Source: Yersinia hibernica
Lineage (GTDB): Bacteria; Pseudomonadota; Gammaproteobacteria; Enterobacterales; Enterobacteriaceae
NCBI RefSeq assembly: GCF_004124235.1
Contig: NZ_CP032487.1
Location: 2,170,001 to 2,234,000 of the forward strand
Length of the DNA: 64,000 bases
Direction of reading: 5' to 3'
Position numbers and translations under genes: made by a program. This document shows positions 53,017 through 63,568 of the stretch, in pieces. The notes under the pieces are model-generated. The model did no database searches. It saw only the letters and a program-made list of their open reading frames with translations, and was not told the origin of the DNA. Position 1 is the first letter of the stretch. Each line of letters begins with the position of its first letter.

Positions 53017-53583
53017 TTAACGGCCATAGCTGGCAACCCATTCGGCTTTAGCAATGACATTGCTGTTGAGCATAAAACCAACCAATGCCCCGCTGGCATC
53101 GCCATTCAGCGGCAATTTATCTGTTTTTAATGCCCATACAGTAAATTGGTAACGATGCGGTTTATCCCCCGCCGGTGGGCAGGCACCACCAAATCCGGCA
53201 TAACCAAAATCATTGCGCCCCTGAATAGCACCTTTTGGCAAAGTGCTCTTGGTCGGGCTGGCAATATCGGTGCGTTGCCCGGCATTGGTGGCCAATTTAT
53301 GAGTATCGGCGGGAATATTCACCACCGTCCAATGCCACCAACCGCTCCCTGTTGGCGCATCAGGGTCATAAGCCGTGACGGCAAAACTTTTTGTTTCCGC
53401 AGGCGCCCCCTGCCATGAAAGCTGCGGCGACTGGTTGCCACCATCACACCCAAATCCGTTAAAAACCTGTTGTATGCTCAAAGGCTTACCTTCTGGCACA
53501 TCACTACTTTTGACACTAAAAGTCTGTGCCTGGGCAGATAATGACGCGCCGATAATGGCCAACGACAGTGCTATTTTTTTCAT
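53017..53583 (-). CDS. ybcL: YbcL/YbhB-type periplasmic PEBP protein
   Basis: A 188-residue protein with a signal peptide (residues 1-19, SAQAQ cleavage) and the Raf-kinase-inhibitor-like/PEBP fold: SPQLSWQGAPAETKSFAVTAYDPDAPTGSGWWHWTVVNIP and FGGACPPAGDKPHRYQFTVWAL. In pathogenic E. coli, YbcL suppresses neutrophil migration; here the role is not shown. It lies just upstream of the AraC gene in the same direction. Confidence 0.9.
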   Translation of the reverse strand: MKKIALSLAIIGASLSAQAQTFSVKSSDVPEGKPLSIQQVFNGFGCDGGNQSPQLSWQGAPAETKSFAVTAYDPDAPTGSGWWHWTVVNIPADTHKLATNAGQRTDIASPTKSTLPKGAIQGRNDFGYAGFGGACPPAGDKPHRYQFTVWALKTDKLPLNGDASGALVGFMLNSNVIAKAEWVASYGR

Positions 53584-53717
53584 GTTCGCTCTCCGGTGAA
53601 GTAAGTTTGTAGCTTACGTAACCTGGGAGAGTCGCATTGTGCCAAAACGCTCTTATATTATGCTTAAAAGCTCAATACAGAGCGTTATTATGTTAACTCA
53701 TGACACACATCGGCTGT

Positions 53718-54896
53718 CTACTCGATAGATAATTTTCCCTCTTGCCAGGATAGCTGGGTCACCGTGGATGTCGCAGCGCCGTCACTGGTTTCTCCGCCGA
53801 GCAAAATCACTTTATCCTTATCCTGAATGGATACGCCGTAACCCAGCGATTTTGGCAATTTGCCCGCGAGTTGCCATTGATTATTCACTAGTGCATAAAT
53901 GGGCTGTTGCCACTGTTTTTTCAGCCCCTGATGGGCGTACAACTGGCCGGCATTAAATTGCTTCCAGGCCCCGGGGAAATTAGCCCCGCCAGCCACCAGC
54001 ACCACATCATGGCTAACACCGGCAAATGCCCCCGCCAACCCCTCTTGTTTCGCGTTTTTTTCAGCCCCGATTAACTCCGGCCGCGGTTGCCATTGCAGCG
54101 CCCCCCCTTGTTCCCTGCCCTGCCAGACTGCGGCAGTCCTTAAACCGGGCTTAATTTCACCATTTATTAATATTAAATTGTCATTTACAGTGCTGATAGC
54201 TGAACCCGCAGTCCCTAAAAATGGCAGCTGCCCACCATTTTTCCACTGATTTTTGACCGGATCATAAATCAGTACATCGCGGTTATAGAAATAGTCCGCC
54301 GCCGCTTTACCAAAATATGCATCAATAACCGCCTTTTTCTGCGTTTCATTACTGCCCGCTGCGGCCAAGTCCGTGAAGTAACCATCAAAAATAGCCTGAT
54401 TAACCCCCCCCAATAGCAGCGCCTGAGAGCCATCCAATGTCGCCGCGGCTGTTCCGACCAAGCCGCGCGGTGCACGTGTCGCCAACCGCTGCCATTTATT
54501 GTCTTGCGGATCATATTGATAAACATCACTCAGCGCGCTGACTTGAGGGGCATTAGCAGCATTTTTACCCACCCCACCAAAGACATACAGTTTTCCCTTT
54601 AAAGCCACCGTGACAGCTTGTTCCCGGGGTTGGCCCGGAAAATCCGCTATTTTCTGCCAGCCTATCTGGGTTTTATCGGTATCCAGGCGATACCATGATT
54701 GACCTGCACTGCCTAAACCAACATATAAATTGTTATCAACCCGCGCACCGGTACCATACTTGAAGGGAACAGGCACATCGGGGTAGCGCTCGGCATCGGC
54801 ATAAGGCAAAGAAAAGGTGACCAACAGAGTGAGGGCATTTAATAGAATGGCTTTTGTGCTCAATTTTTTCTGATATTGATGGTATATGTGAGTCAT
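53718..54896 (-). CDS. nanM: N-acetylneuraminate epimerase NanM
   Basis: A 392-residue Kelch-type beta-propeller (E. coli 368) with a signal peptide (about residues 1-35, ending YADAE). [44 protein letters not shown] and [10 protein letters not shown] are the Kelch blades. It turns alpha-sialic acid into the beta form in the periplasm for faster uptake. GAGG precedes the ATG. No nanC or nanA is visible next to it. Confidence 0.95.
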   Translation of the reverse strand: MTHIYHQYQKKLSTKAILLNALTLLVTFSLPYADAERYPDVPVPFKYGTGARVDNNLYVGLGSAGQSWYRLDTDKTQIGWQKIADFPGQPREQAVTVALKGKLYVFGGVGKNAANAPQVSALSDVYQYDPQDNKWQRLATRAPRGLVGTAAATLDGSQALLLGGVNQAIFDGYFTDLAAAGSNETQKKAVIDAYFGKAAADYFYNRDVLIYDPVKNQWKNGGQLPFLGTAGSAISTVNDNLILINGEIKPGLRTAAVWQGREQGGALQWQPRPELIGAEKNAKQEGLAGAFAGVSHDVVLVAGGANFPGAWKQFNAGQLYAHQGLKKQWQQPIYALVNNQWQLAGKLPKSLGYGVSIQDKDKVILLGGETSDGAATSTVTQLSWQEGKLSIE

Positions 54897-55236
54897 CAGC
54901 GGTGTTCCTCATGAATTAATCGCTTTGGGTTATATCATGTTAGGTGGGCAAGAAATTTAACTCCGTATAAATAATAATATTGGAGCTTACCGCCATTGAA
55001 GATATTAACCCCACGGAATGCTGTCAATATAGGCCGCCGATAACTGTGATAAACCCCCAATGATGGGGAGTGATTTGGATTACGTGAACTGACCTGTTCC
55101 CCATCCAATAAGTGGCATTAAGGCCGCGAGTCTGGTGTCGGGAAGATGTCATGCCATTGTCGGGTTGCTGTCGTGGCAAGGCTGCACACTTGCGCTTAGG
55201 TTTGTTGATATCTATTCAACCCCCGGAGAATTAACA
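54897..55236. promoter_or_regulatory. Divergent region between nanM and the XRE gene
   Basis: 340 bp. I see promoter space for the two divergent genes, and no strong palindromes or RNA genes. The upstream extension of the XRE frame (55135-55236) lacks protein-like content. Confidence 0.4.
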
Positions 55237-55719
55237 ATGAATCTTTATCGTATTCGTGAGTTACGCCAGGCTCGGGCCTGGTCGCAAGAACAATTAGCCG
55301 AGCTATGCAGCCTCAGCGTACGGACTATTCAGCGGATAGAGAATGGCGAGCAAGCCAGCCTTGAGACGTTAAGTGCCATTGCGGCGGTGATGGAATTAAA
55401 AGTGAGCGAGCTCTATTCCCCTGACTACAGTCAGTCACCAGATGGGCCGGATGAGGCGGTTGACCAGCGAGTATTGGATGCGCGTGAGGCGGTGGAAAAT
55501 GAAATGTCATTTTTGCGCCAATTATTGCGTGCGGTTATCCTGTGCGCCATATTATTTGCCATTAACTGGTTTACCACCCCCGGCTATATGTGGGCTTGGT
55601 GGGTAGTTTTAGGGTTAAGCATCCCATTAGGTTTGAGAGCCATCAACCTGTTTTTATTGGGTAATTGGATTGAACGTTGGCAGCAAAAGCGCTTACAAAA
55701 GAAGTTACGCAATTTGTAG
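55237..55719 (+). CDS. XRE-family regulator with two membrane helices
   Basis: The 160-residue protein starts at ATG 55237 (CGGAGA 8 bases before). Residues 3-60 form an XRE HTH (IRELRQARAWSQEQLAELCSLSVRTIQRIENGEQASLETLSAIAAVM). Two hydrophobic segments follow (about 100-116 and 122-140), so the DNA-binding domain is tethered to the membrane. The 2TM + HTH form is known; the signal is not. Confidence 0.8.
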   Translation: MNLYRIRELRQARAWSQEQLAELCSLSVRTIQRIENGEQASLETLSAIAAVMELKVSELYSPDYSQSPDGPDEAVDQRVLDAREAVENEMSFLRQLLRAVILCAILFAINWFTTPGYMWAWWVVLGLSIPLGLRAINLFLLGNWIERWQQKRLQKKLRNL

Positions 55720-55844
55720 TGGCGTCTGACATTCAGATACGGCAAAGAGCATCCGCGAGATAGCCCTTTATTTTTCGTTATAGCATGGGTAAAAATAGCA
55801 AATTAGCGGCAAACGGCCAAGACAAATACTTTGCTATTTCATTG

Positions 55845-56180
55845 TTATTTATTTACTTTTTTAATAAATTTCCTGATAGGAGCGCTTGGCTCTCTTTTCA
55901 GCATATGCAAGAACTCCTGAGCTTTGTTGTTTGTGGCATATTGCGCTGGCACACCGAAATCTTGCACCATGGCCCAGCGCTCAAACAATTGCTCATCACT
56001 CTCTTTCATAAACCACAGCAGCTTTATCGCGGTAATAGCAACGGCGGGAATTTGGGTCACAGTTCCATTGATCCATTTATTCAAGGTTGAACGCTGAACA
56101 CCGAGAAGTATACAAAGTGCAGGTTGGTCTATATCCAGCCTGTTCACATAGTCGATAAATTCTTTTGCCTTATCTGTCAT
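55845..56180 (-). CDS. HTH-domain protein
   Basis: A 111-residue protein with an N-terminal HTH: KAKEFIDYVNRLDIDQPALCILLGVQRSTLNKWINGTVTQIPAVAITAIKLLW. The C-terminal half is helical with a basic end. GGAG precedes the ATG at 56180. It could be an antitoxin or phage-like regulator. No toxin partner is seen. The 359 bp upstream (56181-56539) hold only promoter-like AT-rich DNA. Confidence 0.65.
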   Translation of the reverse strand: MTDKAKEFIDYVNRLDIDQPALCILLGVQRSTLNKWINGTVTQIPAVAITAIKLLWFMKESDEQLFERWAMVQDFGVPAQYATNNKAQEFLHMLKREPSAPIRKFIKKVNK

Positions 56181-56539
56181 TCGGTTAACTCCATTCCTTT
56201 GTTACCCGCCATCCTACAGTAAACCAGTAGACATTTCATCCCGTAGCGATTAGCTACACCGAATATCTTACCAAACCCAATAGCCACTATAATTACGGAT
56301 ATTAGCTACATGAAAATTATTGAAAAGAAACCAATTAGCGTAGCGAATAGAATTTATCTTATTTGATGTTAATCAAACTTAAGTCTGATCTTAAAGAATG
56401 TTGCCACTCAAAGGCGTAGTCTCGCCAAGCTCCAGCATAAACACGTCAAATTAATCGTTTCAGCTTGTCGCTATTAGATTCTTATTTAATTTATGGAATT
56501 ATCATAAATGACATTGGCTGATATAGAGGATAACAAACA

Positions 56540-56965
56540 ATGAGCAAGAAATTTTCTATCCTACTGCTTGCAGTAGCACTGGCGGGTTGTTCGTCTCAAG
56601 CCTCACGCATGGCGGAGTGTGAGGCCCAAGGCGTGTCAAAGGATGCTTGTTACATCGCCGAAAAAAATCATCAGGCCAGCATTCAGAATGCGGCTGAAAC
56701 TCAGGCACTGCGCAATGCTGCAGCACAATATGGGCAAGCGGCGCAGAAGTCCAAGATGCTGATGGCACACATTGACGGGGTAGATATCAAAATTTACCCA
56801 GTAGACAAGCAAGGATATATTGAATCAACCGCCGCCGCGTTGATCGAAGAAAACGAGTTTGCGCAGGTATATCAAAAAGGTATTTTCACCGCGACTTGGT
56901 ACAAGAAAACTAACAAAATCACTCTGTTGCGCAATGGTCAGCTCGTCGGGCGCACTAAAGTGTAA
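56540..56965 (+). CDS. Small lipoprotein
   Basis: A 141-residue lipoprotein. The signal has the lipobox VALAGC (Cys17). The mature part has an Ala/Gln-rich helical first half (ASIQNAAETQALRNAAAQYGQAAQKS) and a beta-rich second half (DIKIYPVDKQGYIESTAAALI, ATWYKKTNKITLL). No family match. A TGAGGATAACAAACA-like site precedes the ATG. It stands alone, with 213 bp before wrbA. Confidence 0.75.
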   Translation: MSKKFSILLLAVALAGCSSQASRMAECEAQGVSKDACYIAEKNHQASIQNAAETQALRNAAAQYGQAAQKSKMLMAHIDGVDIKIYPVDKQGYIESTAAALIEENEFAQVYQKGIFTATWYKKTNKITLLRNGQLVGRTKV

Positions 56966-57178
56966 ATATGTAGCGGTGACCGCAGGTGGCCACCAGATAA
57001 TGGGGTGTAAAGGCTAAAAAAGTCAATGTAACCAAAATGTTATTTCTTATAGTTTACACTTTCTGTGCGCTCCACATTGCAGCTTGAGCATATTGGCGTA
57101 TGGTTAATAAGTGTCATAAGCAGCGACTATGATGACATCATCAGCATTATTCAATAAATATGATTGGAGCGAAGCGAG

Positions 57179-57778
57179 ATGGCGAAAATTTTAGTGCTTT
57201 ACTATTCCATGTATGGACATATCGAGACACTTGCCGGCGCAATCGCCGAAGGTGCTCAAAAAGTCACGGGCGTCGAAGTGACCATTAAACGCGTGCCGGA
57301 AACCATGCCTGCTGACGCTTTCGCCAAGGCCGGAGGAAAAACCGCCCAAAATGCACCAGTAGCGACTCCGCAAGAGTTAGCGGATTACGATGGCATCATT
57401 TTCGGTACGCCAACCCGCTTTGGTAATATGGCGGGGCAAATGCGCACTTTCCTTGATCAAACCGGCGGGTTATGGGCCTCCGGCGCACTGTACGGCAAGG
57501 TTGCCAGCGTTTTTTCCTCCACAGGAACCGGCGGTGGGCAAGAGCACACCATCAGCTCGACCTGGACCACATTAGCGCATCACGGCTTTATTATTGTTCC
57601 TATCGGTTATGGAGCGAAAGAGCTTTTCGATGTTTCGCAAACACGCGGAGGCACCCCTTATGGCGCAACAACCATTGCTGGCGGTGATGGTTCCCGTCAG
57701 CCAAGTGCTGAAGAACTCGCCATCGCGCGTTTCCAAGGGGAGCATGTTGCCAAGATTACTGCGAAGTTAGTCAGTTAA
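57179..57778 (+). CDS. wrbA: NAD(P)H:quinone oxidoreductase WrbA
   Basis: A 199-residue flavodoxin-like protein (E. coli 198). FMN-binding blocks: [15 protein letters not shown] and [29 protein letters not shown], then [10 protein letters not shown]. It reduces quinones in two-electron steps and guards against semiquinones. The start is ATG 57179 with GGAG before it. A terminator follows. Confidence 0.97.
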   Translation: MAKILVLYYSMYGHIETLAGAIAEGAQKVTGVEVTIKRVPETMPADAFAKAGGKTAQNAPVATPQELADYDGIIFGTPTRFGNMAGQMRTFLDQTGGLWASGALYGKVASVFSSTGTGGGQEHTISSTWTTLAHHGFIIVPIGYGAKELFDVSQTRGGTPYGATTIAGGDGSRQPSAEELAIARFQGEHVAKITAKLVS

Positions 57779-57785
57779 TCGCCGT

Positions 57786-57812
57786 AAAAAAGCACCGTGC
57801 TAGCGCGGTGCT
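57786..57812. terminator. Bidirectional terminator between wrbA and efeB
   Basis: AAGCACCG and CGGTGCTT form a stem around TGCTAGCG, with A and T runs. It serves wrbA (+) and efeB (-). Confidence 0.85.
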
Positions 57813-57826
57813 TAATATTTTTACAA

Positions 57827-59131
57827 TCAAGACGTTAACAAACCTTGCGCCAAATAATGCTGCGCATCTGCGACCCCCGGTAAGGTAAAGAAATATCCCC
57901 CGCCAATGGGTTTTACATACTCTTCCAGCGCTTCGCCATTCAGCCGTTGTTGTACCGTCAGAAAAGCTTTTTCCAGATCAGACTGATAGCAGACAAATAA
58001 AAGCCCCATATCCAATTGCCCCGAATTAGATACACCCAGTGAATAGCTATAGCCACGGCGCAGCATCAAGTTATCCTGGGTTTTTGCCGTGCGCGGATTG
58101 GCCAGCCGGATGTGTGCATCCAGCGGAATCACTTTGCCATCAGGGTCTTGGTGGTAATCCGGTTCGTCATGTTCATGCACCATGCCTAGCGGCGCGCCGC
58201 TGTGTTTATCTCGGCCAAAAATAGTTTGCTGCTCTTGCAGTGGAGTGCGATCCCAGAACTCCACTTTGAAGCGGATAATCCGTGCCGCCTGATAACTTCC
58301 GCCAACCGCCCACGCGGGTTCCCCCGCATTCTCCTGAACCCATACCACTTGATTAATCAACGGCTTATCACTGGTTTTCGGGTTGGCGGTTCCATCTTTA
58401 AATCCCAACAGATTAATGGGGGTTTCCCGCCCTTGGCTGCGAGCAGCATGAGCCGAAATAAACCCCTCGCGCTTCCAGCGGACACTGAGAAGATCCGGCG
58501 TGTGCTTAATAATATCGCGCAGCGCATGAATCACCGTTTCATTGGTATTGGCACAAATTTGCAGCAATAAATCACCATGGCACAACCCCGCATCCAGTGA
58601 ATCATTTGGAAAACGGGTCATTTTCTGCAGGCGCAGCGGTTTTTGCCCCTGCAAGCCAAAACGCTCATCAAACAGTGAGTTACCGACTGAAACCGTGATT
58701 GTCAGATTATCGGGGTAAATTTCCGGCCCCATAATGCCCGAATCCAAGGGGGGCAGTTTCGCATTAACCGCAGGGGCATGCCCACCCGTGGTCAGAAAAG
58801 CAATTCGCTCGGTTAATAATTTGAATAGCCGGGTGAGTGCGGCCTTATCAGTGGCCAATATATCAAACGCCACCAGCATCATCGCCGCTTGCTGTGGGGT
58901 TAACACCCCTGATTGATGTTGACCGTAAAAAGGTTGCTTCTGCCAGCGCTCATCTGGTGTCTGGGCTGACTCTGCCGCCGGGCAATCGGCGGCCCGGGCG
59001 ATTTTTGCCCCACCGAGCGCCAACGCGCCACTCATCATGCCCATTCCCAGCAGTAAACGCCGACGGGATGGCAAAGCGGCCCGGTTATCTTGCTGATACG
59101 GCCCGTGTTGCGGGCCGGTTTTCTTACTCAT
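57827..59131 (-). CDS. efeB: Deferrochelatase/peroxidase EfeB
   Basis: The 434-residue DyP-type heme peroxidase is exported by Tat (SRRRLLLG at 22-29, followed by a hydrophobic stretch and AARAAD-type cleavage). DyP motifs: GFKDGTANP (about 270) with the catalytic Asp, and the proximal His region near [17 protein letters not shown] text. It may take iron from heme and oxidise ferrous iron for the Efe system. Last gene of the efeUOB operon; 9 bp after efeO. Confidence 0.95.
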   Translation of the reverse strand: MSKKTGPQHGPYQQDNRAALPSRRRLLLGMGMMSGALALGGAKIARAADCPAAESAQTPDERWQKQPFYGQHQSGVLTPQQAAMMLVAFDILATDKAALTRLFKLLTERIAFLTTGGHAPAVNAKLPPLDSGIMGPEIYPDNLTITVSVGNSLFDERFGLQGQKPLRLQKMTRFPNDSLDAGLCHGDLLLQICANTNETVIHALRDIIKHTPDLLSVRWKREGFISAHAARSQGRETPINLLGFKDGTANPKTSDKPLINQVVWVQENAGEPAWAVGGSYQAARIIRFKVEFWDRTPLQEQQTIFGRDKHSGAPLGMVHEHDEPDYHQDPDGKVIPLDAHIRLANPRTAKTQDNLMLRRGYSYSLGVSNSGQLDMGLLFVCYQSDLEKAFLTVQQRLNGEALEEYVKPIGGGYFFTLPGVADAQHYLAQGLLTS

Positions 59132-59140
59132 TTTAATGCC

Positions 59141-60271
59141 TCAGTCCAGACCTAAAACACCGCGCAGTTGCGCAAGGTCTTCCGCCAGTGCCGTAATGGG
59201 CCCTTTCATCGCATTGCGATCAGCATCGGTCAACTTCTCATAGGATTCATAGCCATCTTTGGTGCGATATTTTGCCAATATGCTATCAACTGTTGTGAAG
59301 TTGGCATCAATTTTAGCCAACAACGGCTTATCCGCTTTTTCTAATAACGGCCGCAGCAGGTTAACAATTTTCTGTGCGCCATCGACATTGGCCTGGAAAT
59401 CCCATAAATCTGTGCGGCTATAACGGTCTTCTTCACCACTGATTTTACTGGCCGCGACCTCTTCAATTAAGCCCGCCGCCCCGCCGACCACTTTATTGGG
59501 GGCGAATGTCAGACCGGTGATGCGCTGTTGCAATTCCTGCGTGTCGTGATAGAGCTGGTCTGCAAATTTATCCGCCCCTTTGGTGGTATTGTCGCCGAAC
59601 AGGATTTTCTCTAAACGGTGGAAACCGGTGAATTTGGGGTCAGCCGCTTTTTGTTCAAAATCGTCTTCACGGGCATCAATGCTGCCGTCCAAATCAGAGA
59701 ACAACTCAGCAATAGGTTCGATGCGCTCATAATGCTGGCGCGTAGGTGCATAGAGTTTGCGGGCTAATGCTAAATCACCTTTTTTCACCGCATCAGTGAA
59801 GGCTTTAGTCTGGGTGACTAACTGAGCAACTTCTTGTGTTACATACACTTTATATTCCGCGATTGGCCCTACCAGTGCCATGGCATCTGGCTTAGTGGCC
59901 GCATCAGAACCTAGCGCTGCGGTGACCGTGAGCTTTCCTTTCGGGTTACTCAGCAAGCCACAAGTCATATCATATTCACCCGGCTCCAGATTGGCCGTCA
60001 TCTTCTGGGTAAAACCTGGCGCAATATTCTCACGTTCCTCAACCACCATGACCCCTTTGAGGATCTCCCACTCCAACCCTTTTTGGCTAGCATTATGGAC
60101 AATAAACTGAGTTTTACCTGCGGGGATGGACAGTGCCATTGGCTCACATTGTTTATCATTGACAGTGATTTTAACCTGTGGAATATCAGCCGCCTGCGCG
60201 CTGAGGGCAAACATAGGCAGAGCCAGTAAAGCTGCGTGCATCGCTGTGCGACGGAAGAACCGGTTAGACAT
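59141..60271 (-). CDS. efeO: Periplasmic iron-uptake protein EfeO
   Basis: A 376-residue protein with a signal peptide ([14 protein letters not shown]). It has an N-terminal cupredoxin-like domain (about residues 28-115) and a C-terminal M75 domain with the HxxE metal motif (RQHYERIEP). It delivers iron to EfeU. Adjacent to both efe genes. Confidence 0.95.
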   Translation of the reverse strand: MSNRFFRRTAMHAALLALPMFALSAQAADIPQVKITVNDKQCEPMALSIPAGKTQFIVHNASQKGLEWEILKGVMVVEERENIAPGFTQKMTANLEPGEYDMTCGLLSNPKGKLTVTAALGSDAATKPDAMALVGPIAEYKVYVTQEVAQLVTQTKAFTDAVKKGDLALARKLYAPTRQHYERIEPIAELFSDLDGSIDAREDDFEQKAADPKFTGFHRLEKILFGDNTTKGADKFADQLYHDTQELQQRITGLTFAPNKVVGGAAGLIEEVAASKISGEEDRYSRTDLWDFQANVDGAQKIVNLLRPLLEKADKPLLAKIDANFTTVDSILAKYRTKDGYESYEKLTDADRNAMKGPITALAEDLAQLRGVLGLD

Positions 60272-60290
60272 GTAATAAATCCCTGAATTA

Positions 60291-61148
60291 TTAGTTAGTT
60301 TTCCGCGCAGCCGGAGCGGTTGAAGCCGCGGTGGTACGGGGTGGAAGGAAAAAGAAAATCAATGCCGGAATCAGATAGATAAAGTAGACCGCGACTTCAC
60401 TGACGGTCGGCGCTTCTTGGTAGCCAAACATGCCCTCGAGGAAGGTGCCTAATAGTGAGTGAGTGGAGAGCACATTGGTCAAATCAAAAGCAATGTCTTG
60501 GAAATGATTCCACAAACCGGCTTCATGGAAGGCTCTGATGGCCCCAGCAGCCAAGCCTGCGGCAACAAACAGAATAAACAGGCTAGTCCATTTGAAGAAT
60601 TTAGCCAGATGTAACTTAATGCCGCCCCAATAGATAGCCACACCAACCAAAATAGCGCAGCTCAAGCCTAATATGGCGCCGATAGGTGCCCCGATACCGA
60701 CATCCTGCTGGAAAGCCGCTAATAAGAAAAAGACCGATTCAAGCCCTTCGCGCGCCACCGCAAAAAACACCATGGCCACTAATGCCCATCCCTGACCACG
60801 GCCCTTTTTATTATCAGAACGGAGGGCATTATCAATCGCCCCTTCTAAATGAACTTTGACTGACTTGGACACTTTGCGCATCCAAAAAACCATATAGGTT
60901 AATATGCAAACCGCCACCACGGCGATAATGCCTTCAAACAGTTCTTGCTGTTTTTGCGGAAACTCGCCGGTGGTTTCATTAATAAAGATGCCGATAGCCA
61001 GGCAAAGTGCTGCGGCGGTGATGACCCCCGCCCATACAGCCCCCATCCATTGACCACGCTGAGTGCGCTTAAGATAACTGGCGATCAGGCTGACAATCAG
61101 CGCCGCCTCCAGCCCTTCACGAAACATAATAAGAAATGGGACAAACAT
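60291..61148 (-). CDS. efeU: Ferrous iron permease EfeU
   Basis: A 285-residue permease (E. coli 276) of the Ftr1/FTR family with seven membrane segments and two REGLE iron motifs (REGLEAAL near residue 10 and REGLESVF near 155). The start ATG 61148 is used (AGGGG before it), since the extra frame upstream does not look like the family. In some strains EfeU is broken (K-12); here it is intact. Acid/low-iron uptake. Confidence 0.95.
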   Translation of the reverse strand: MFVPFLIMFREGLEAALIVSLIASYLKRTQRGQWMGAVWAGVITAAALCLAIGIFINETTGEFPQKQQELFEGIIAVVAVCILTYMVFWMRKVSKSVKVHLEGAIDNALRSDNKKGRGQGWALVAMVFFAVAREGLESVFFLLAAFQQDVGIGAPIGAILGLSCAILVGVAIYWGGIKLHLAKFFKWTSLFILFVAAGLAAGAIRAFHEAGLWNHFQDIAFDLTNVLSTHSLLGTFLEGMFGYQEAPTVSEVAVYFIYLIPALIFFFLPPRTTAASTAPAARKTN

Positions 61149-61226
61149 GCTAAACACCCCTGCGGTGGGCAGTAAGGAAAATGTGCAATTAAAAGCATCG
61201 TCAATAAACGTAAAGAAAAGTAAAAC

Positions 61227-61245
61227 GATAGTGATTATCATTCTG
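61227..61245. promoter_or_regulatory. Fur-like box upstream of efeU
   Basis: GATAGTGATTATCATTCTG agrees with the Fur consensus GATAATGATAATCATTATC at 15 of 19 bases. It lies 79 bp before the efeU ATG, so Fur repression by iron is likely. Confidence 0.8.
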
Positions 61246-61382
61246 CCAAAAAGAAATTCAAGAGGCTGAATAAGAATATTGTTAAGCAAACTGTGGCAAG
61301 TTGTTTCTGATGGGTTAAATAATGAGTGAATTCATTAGGATACAAATTAATACGGCGATTCTTTCTGTTTAAGATTTATTGC

Positions 61383-61415
61383 AAAAAAAAAAGCTCCCTA
61401 TTTTGTCGGGAGCTT
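61383..61415 (-). terminator. putP terminator
   Basis: On the minus strand: AAGCTCCC, a 9-base loop, GGGAGCTT, then a T run of ten. It closes putP. Confidence 0.9.
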
Positions 61416-61432
61416 GTAGCAGTCAGTTATGA

Positions 61433-62917
61433 TTAGATGGTTTTAAATTCAGCTTCCGCGCTACGGAAACGTTCAGTAATGCTATGGTTCGGGCTACTTC
61501 CCAGCAAACTCACCACCACAATAGCGATACTGGCGAACAAGAAACCAGGAATGATTTCATATAAATCTAACCAAGCATATTGCTTCCAGACAATAACGGT
61601 AATAGCGCCAATCAGCATCCCCGCCAATGCACCATTGCGGGTCATCCGTGGCCACATGACAGAAATCAGAACCACCGGCCCGAATGCAGCGCCGAAGCCA
61701 GCCCAGGCATAACTCACCAGACCAAGAACCCGGTTATCTGGGTTCGCCGCTAAGGCGATGGCAATTAACGCCACCAGCAGCACCATGGCACGACCGACCC
61801 ACACCAACTCTTTCTGACTGGCTTTTTTACGTAAGAAGGCTTTGTACAAATCTTCCGTTAACGCACTGGAACACACCAGGAGCTGGCAACTTAAGGTGCT
61901 CATGACTGCGGCTAAAATAGCAGAGAGCAAAATACCGGCAATCCATGGGTTGAATAGGATTTTCGCTAATTCAATAAACACTCGCTCGCCATTTTGACTC
62001 ACACTCCCCGCTTGCGCTGGGTTGTTCTCAAAATAAGCAATCCCGAAGAAGCCCACGGCAATCGTCCCCGCCAGGCACAGAATCATCCAGGTCATACTGA
62101 TACGGCGAGCACTACGAATAGTGCGGTGAGAATCTGCCGCCATAAAGCGCGCCAGAATATGTGGTTGACCGAAATAGCCCAAACCCCAGCCGAGCAACGA
62201 CAGGATAGCGACCAGATTCAACCCTTTAAACATATCGATATTTGCCGGGTTTTTCGCGGCAATCACCATGATCGAGGTATCAATCCCACCAACAGCTAAA
62301 ATGACAATAATCGGTGTCAGGATCAGGGCAAAAATCATTAACGACGCCTGCACAGTATCAGTCCAACTAACCGCCAAGAACCCGCCAATGAAAGTATACG
62401 CGATGGTAGCCGCAGCCCCGGCCCACAATGCGGTGCCGTAGCTCATATCAAAGGTACTTTCGAATAACCGCGCACCAGCCACAATCCCTGAAGCACAATA
62501 AATCGTAAAGAAAACCAAGATAACCACCGCGGAGATGACTCGCAGCAGTTTACTTTTGTCCTCAAAGCGACTGGTGAAATAGTCTGGTAGTGTCAGTGCA
62601 TTATTATTGGCCTCGGTGTGAACGCGTAAACGGCCAGCCACTAATTTCCAGTTAAGATAGGCACCAATGGTCAACCCGATGGCTATCCAGCTCTCGGAGA
62701 TGCCCGACAGGAAAATCGCCCCCGGCAGCCCCATCAATAGCCAGCCACTCATATCAGAAGCCCCAGCAGACAATGCGGTAACCACACTCCCTAAACTTCG
62801 GCCGCCCAGAATATAATCATCAAAACTATTGGTTGCCCGGTAGGCCACTAGGCCAATGAGTATCATCCCAAAAATGTAAACTAAAAAAGTCACCAACATC
62901 GGTGTGTTCATGGTCAT
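61433..62917 (-). CDS. putP: Sodium/proline symporter PutP
   Basis: A 494-residue SSS-family symporter with 13 membrane segments and very close to E. coli PutP (ILGGRSLGSVVTALSAGASDMSGWLLMGLPGAIFLSGISESWIAIG). The Na+ and proline sites lie in segments 1, 2 and 8. It takes up proline for PutA. It is divergent from putA. Confidence 0.97.
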   Translation of the reverse strand: MTMNTPMLVTFLVYIFGMILIGLVAYRATNSFDDYILGGRSLGSVVTALSAGASDMSGWLLMGLPGAIFLSGISESWIAIGLTIGAYLNWKLVAGRLRVHTEANNNALTLPDYFTSRFEDKSKLLRVISAVVILVFFTIYCASGIVAGARLFESTFDMSYGTALWAGAAATIAYTFIGGFLAVSWTDTVQASLMIFALILTPIIVILAVGGIDTSIMVIAAKNPANIDMFKGLNLVAILSLLGWGLGYFGQPHILARFMAADSHRTIRSARRISMTWMILCLAGTIAVGFFGIAYFENNPAQAGSVSQNGERVFIELAKILFNPWIAGILLSAILAAVMSTLSCQLLVCSSALTEDLYKAFLRKKASQKELVWVGRAMVLLVALIAIALAANPDNRVLGLVSYAWAGFGAAFGPVVLISVMWPRMTRNGALAGMLIGAITVIVWKQYAWLDLYEIIPGFLFASIAIVVVSLLGSSPNHSITERFRSAEAEFKTI

Positions 62918-63568
62918 GCAACGTCTCCATAGTGCGTATTATGGTTTTAATATATCTCGCTATTTTTGTGCTTACCGCGTAACGCGACATCATGCGCTAT
63001 CTCTGGTTTGTCGGAACGTGACACTGAGTTGCACCAAAGATAAAAACTAAAAGCTGAAATAAACTACCAGCACAACTATTCGCTAGCAAATGGCTCTCTC
63101 GCGGTTGCTATCCTAGTGGAGTCCTTTCTTGACTCACAAGAATTTAAACAATTTTTTTACAAAAAACTCACCCTACATCACATTAACCTCTGCAGGTGGT
63201 TATACCCGACATAATAAAATGAGTGACACCTGAGGTAAAAGCCCTACAACGCCTACTATTATTAGTGTTAGCGGCTTATCTATTTCATATTGGAATAATA
63301 CTCACTGCGCGAAAATTGTTAAAAACAAGACTGAATTCACACTTCAACCATGCACATGATTTAACACGGTTGCACAAAGTTGCAACATGCTTAATATTGT
63401 TTGAATTAAAATTATATTCCCTCAATAACTCGAGTTGCGGGAAGGCGGCCACTGAGCCAATCTCCGGCAACTCACTGCAATAAGTGACCGGGATGGGCGA
63501 AGGTAGCTAATGCACCGGCAGCTTGAAGAATGACGGGGGGAACTCCCCTTATTTAGGAGCCAGACAGT
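62918..63568. promoter_or_regulatory. putP-putA intergenic region
   Basis: 651 bp between the divergent proline genes. It must hold the promoters and the PutA operators (in E. coli, GTTGCA-type motifs); GGTTGCACAAAGTTGCAAC at about 63368-63386 holds two GTTGCA copies and is a good candidate. Most of 63413-63545 is an ERIC element. Confidence 0.6.
63413..63545. repeat. ERIC-type intergenic repeat
   Basis: The text ACTCGAGTTGCGGGAAGGCGGCC, then CTGAGCCAATCTCC, AAGTGACCGGGATGGGCGAAGG, AGCTAATGCACC and GGCAGCTTGAAGAATGACGGG follows the ERIC consensus (about 127 bp) from one end to the other. It is an enterobacterial repeat, common in Yersinia. It ends a few bases before the putA ribosome site. 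Confidence 0.85.

Noticed and set aside
63223..63483. 86-aa + strand ORF before putA
   Set aside because: Half of it lies in the ERIC repeat, and there is no ribosome site.
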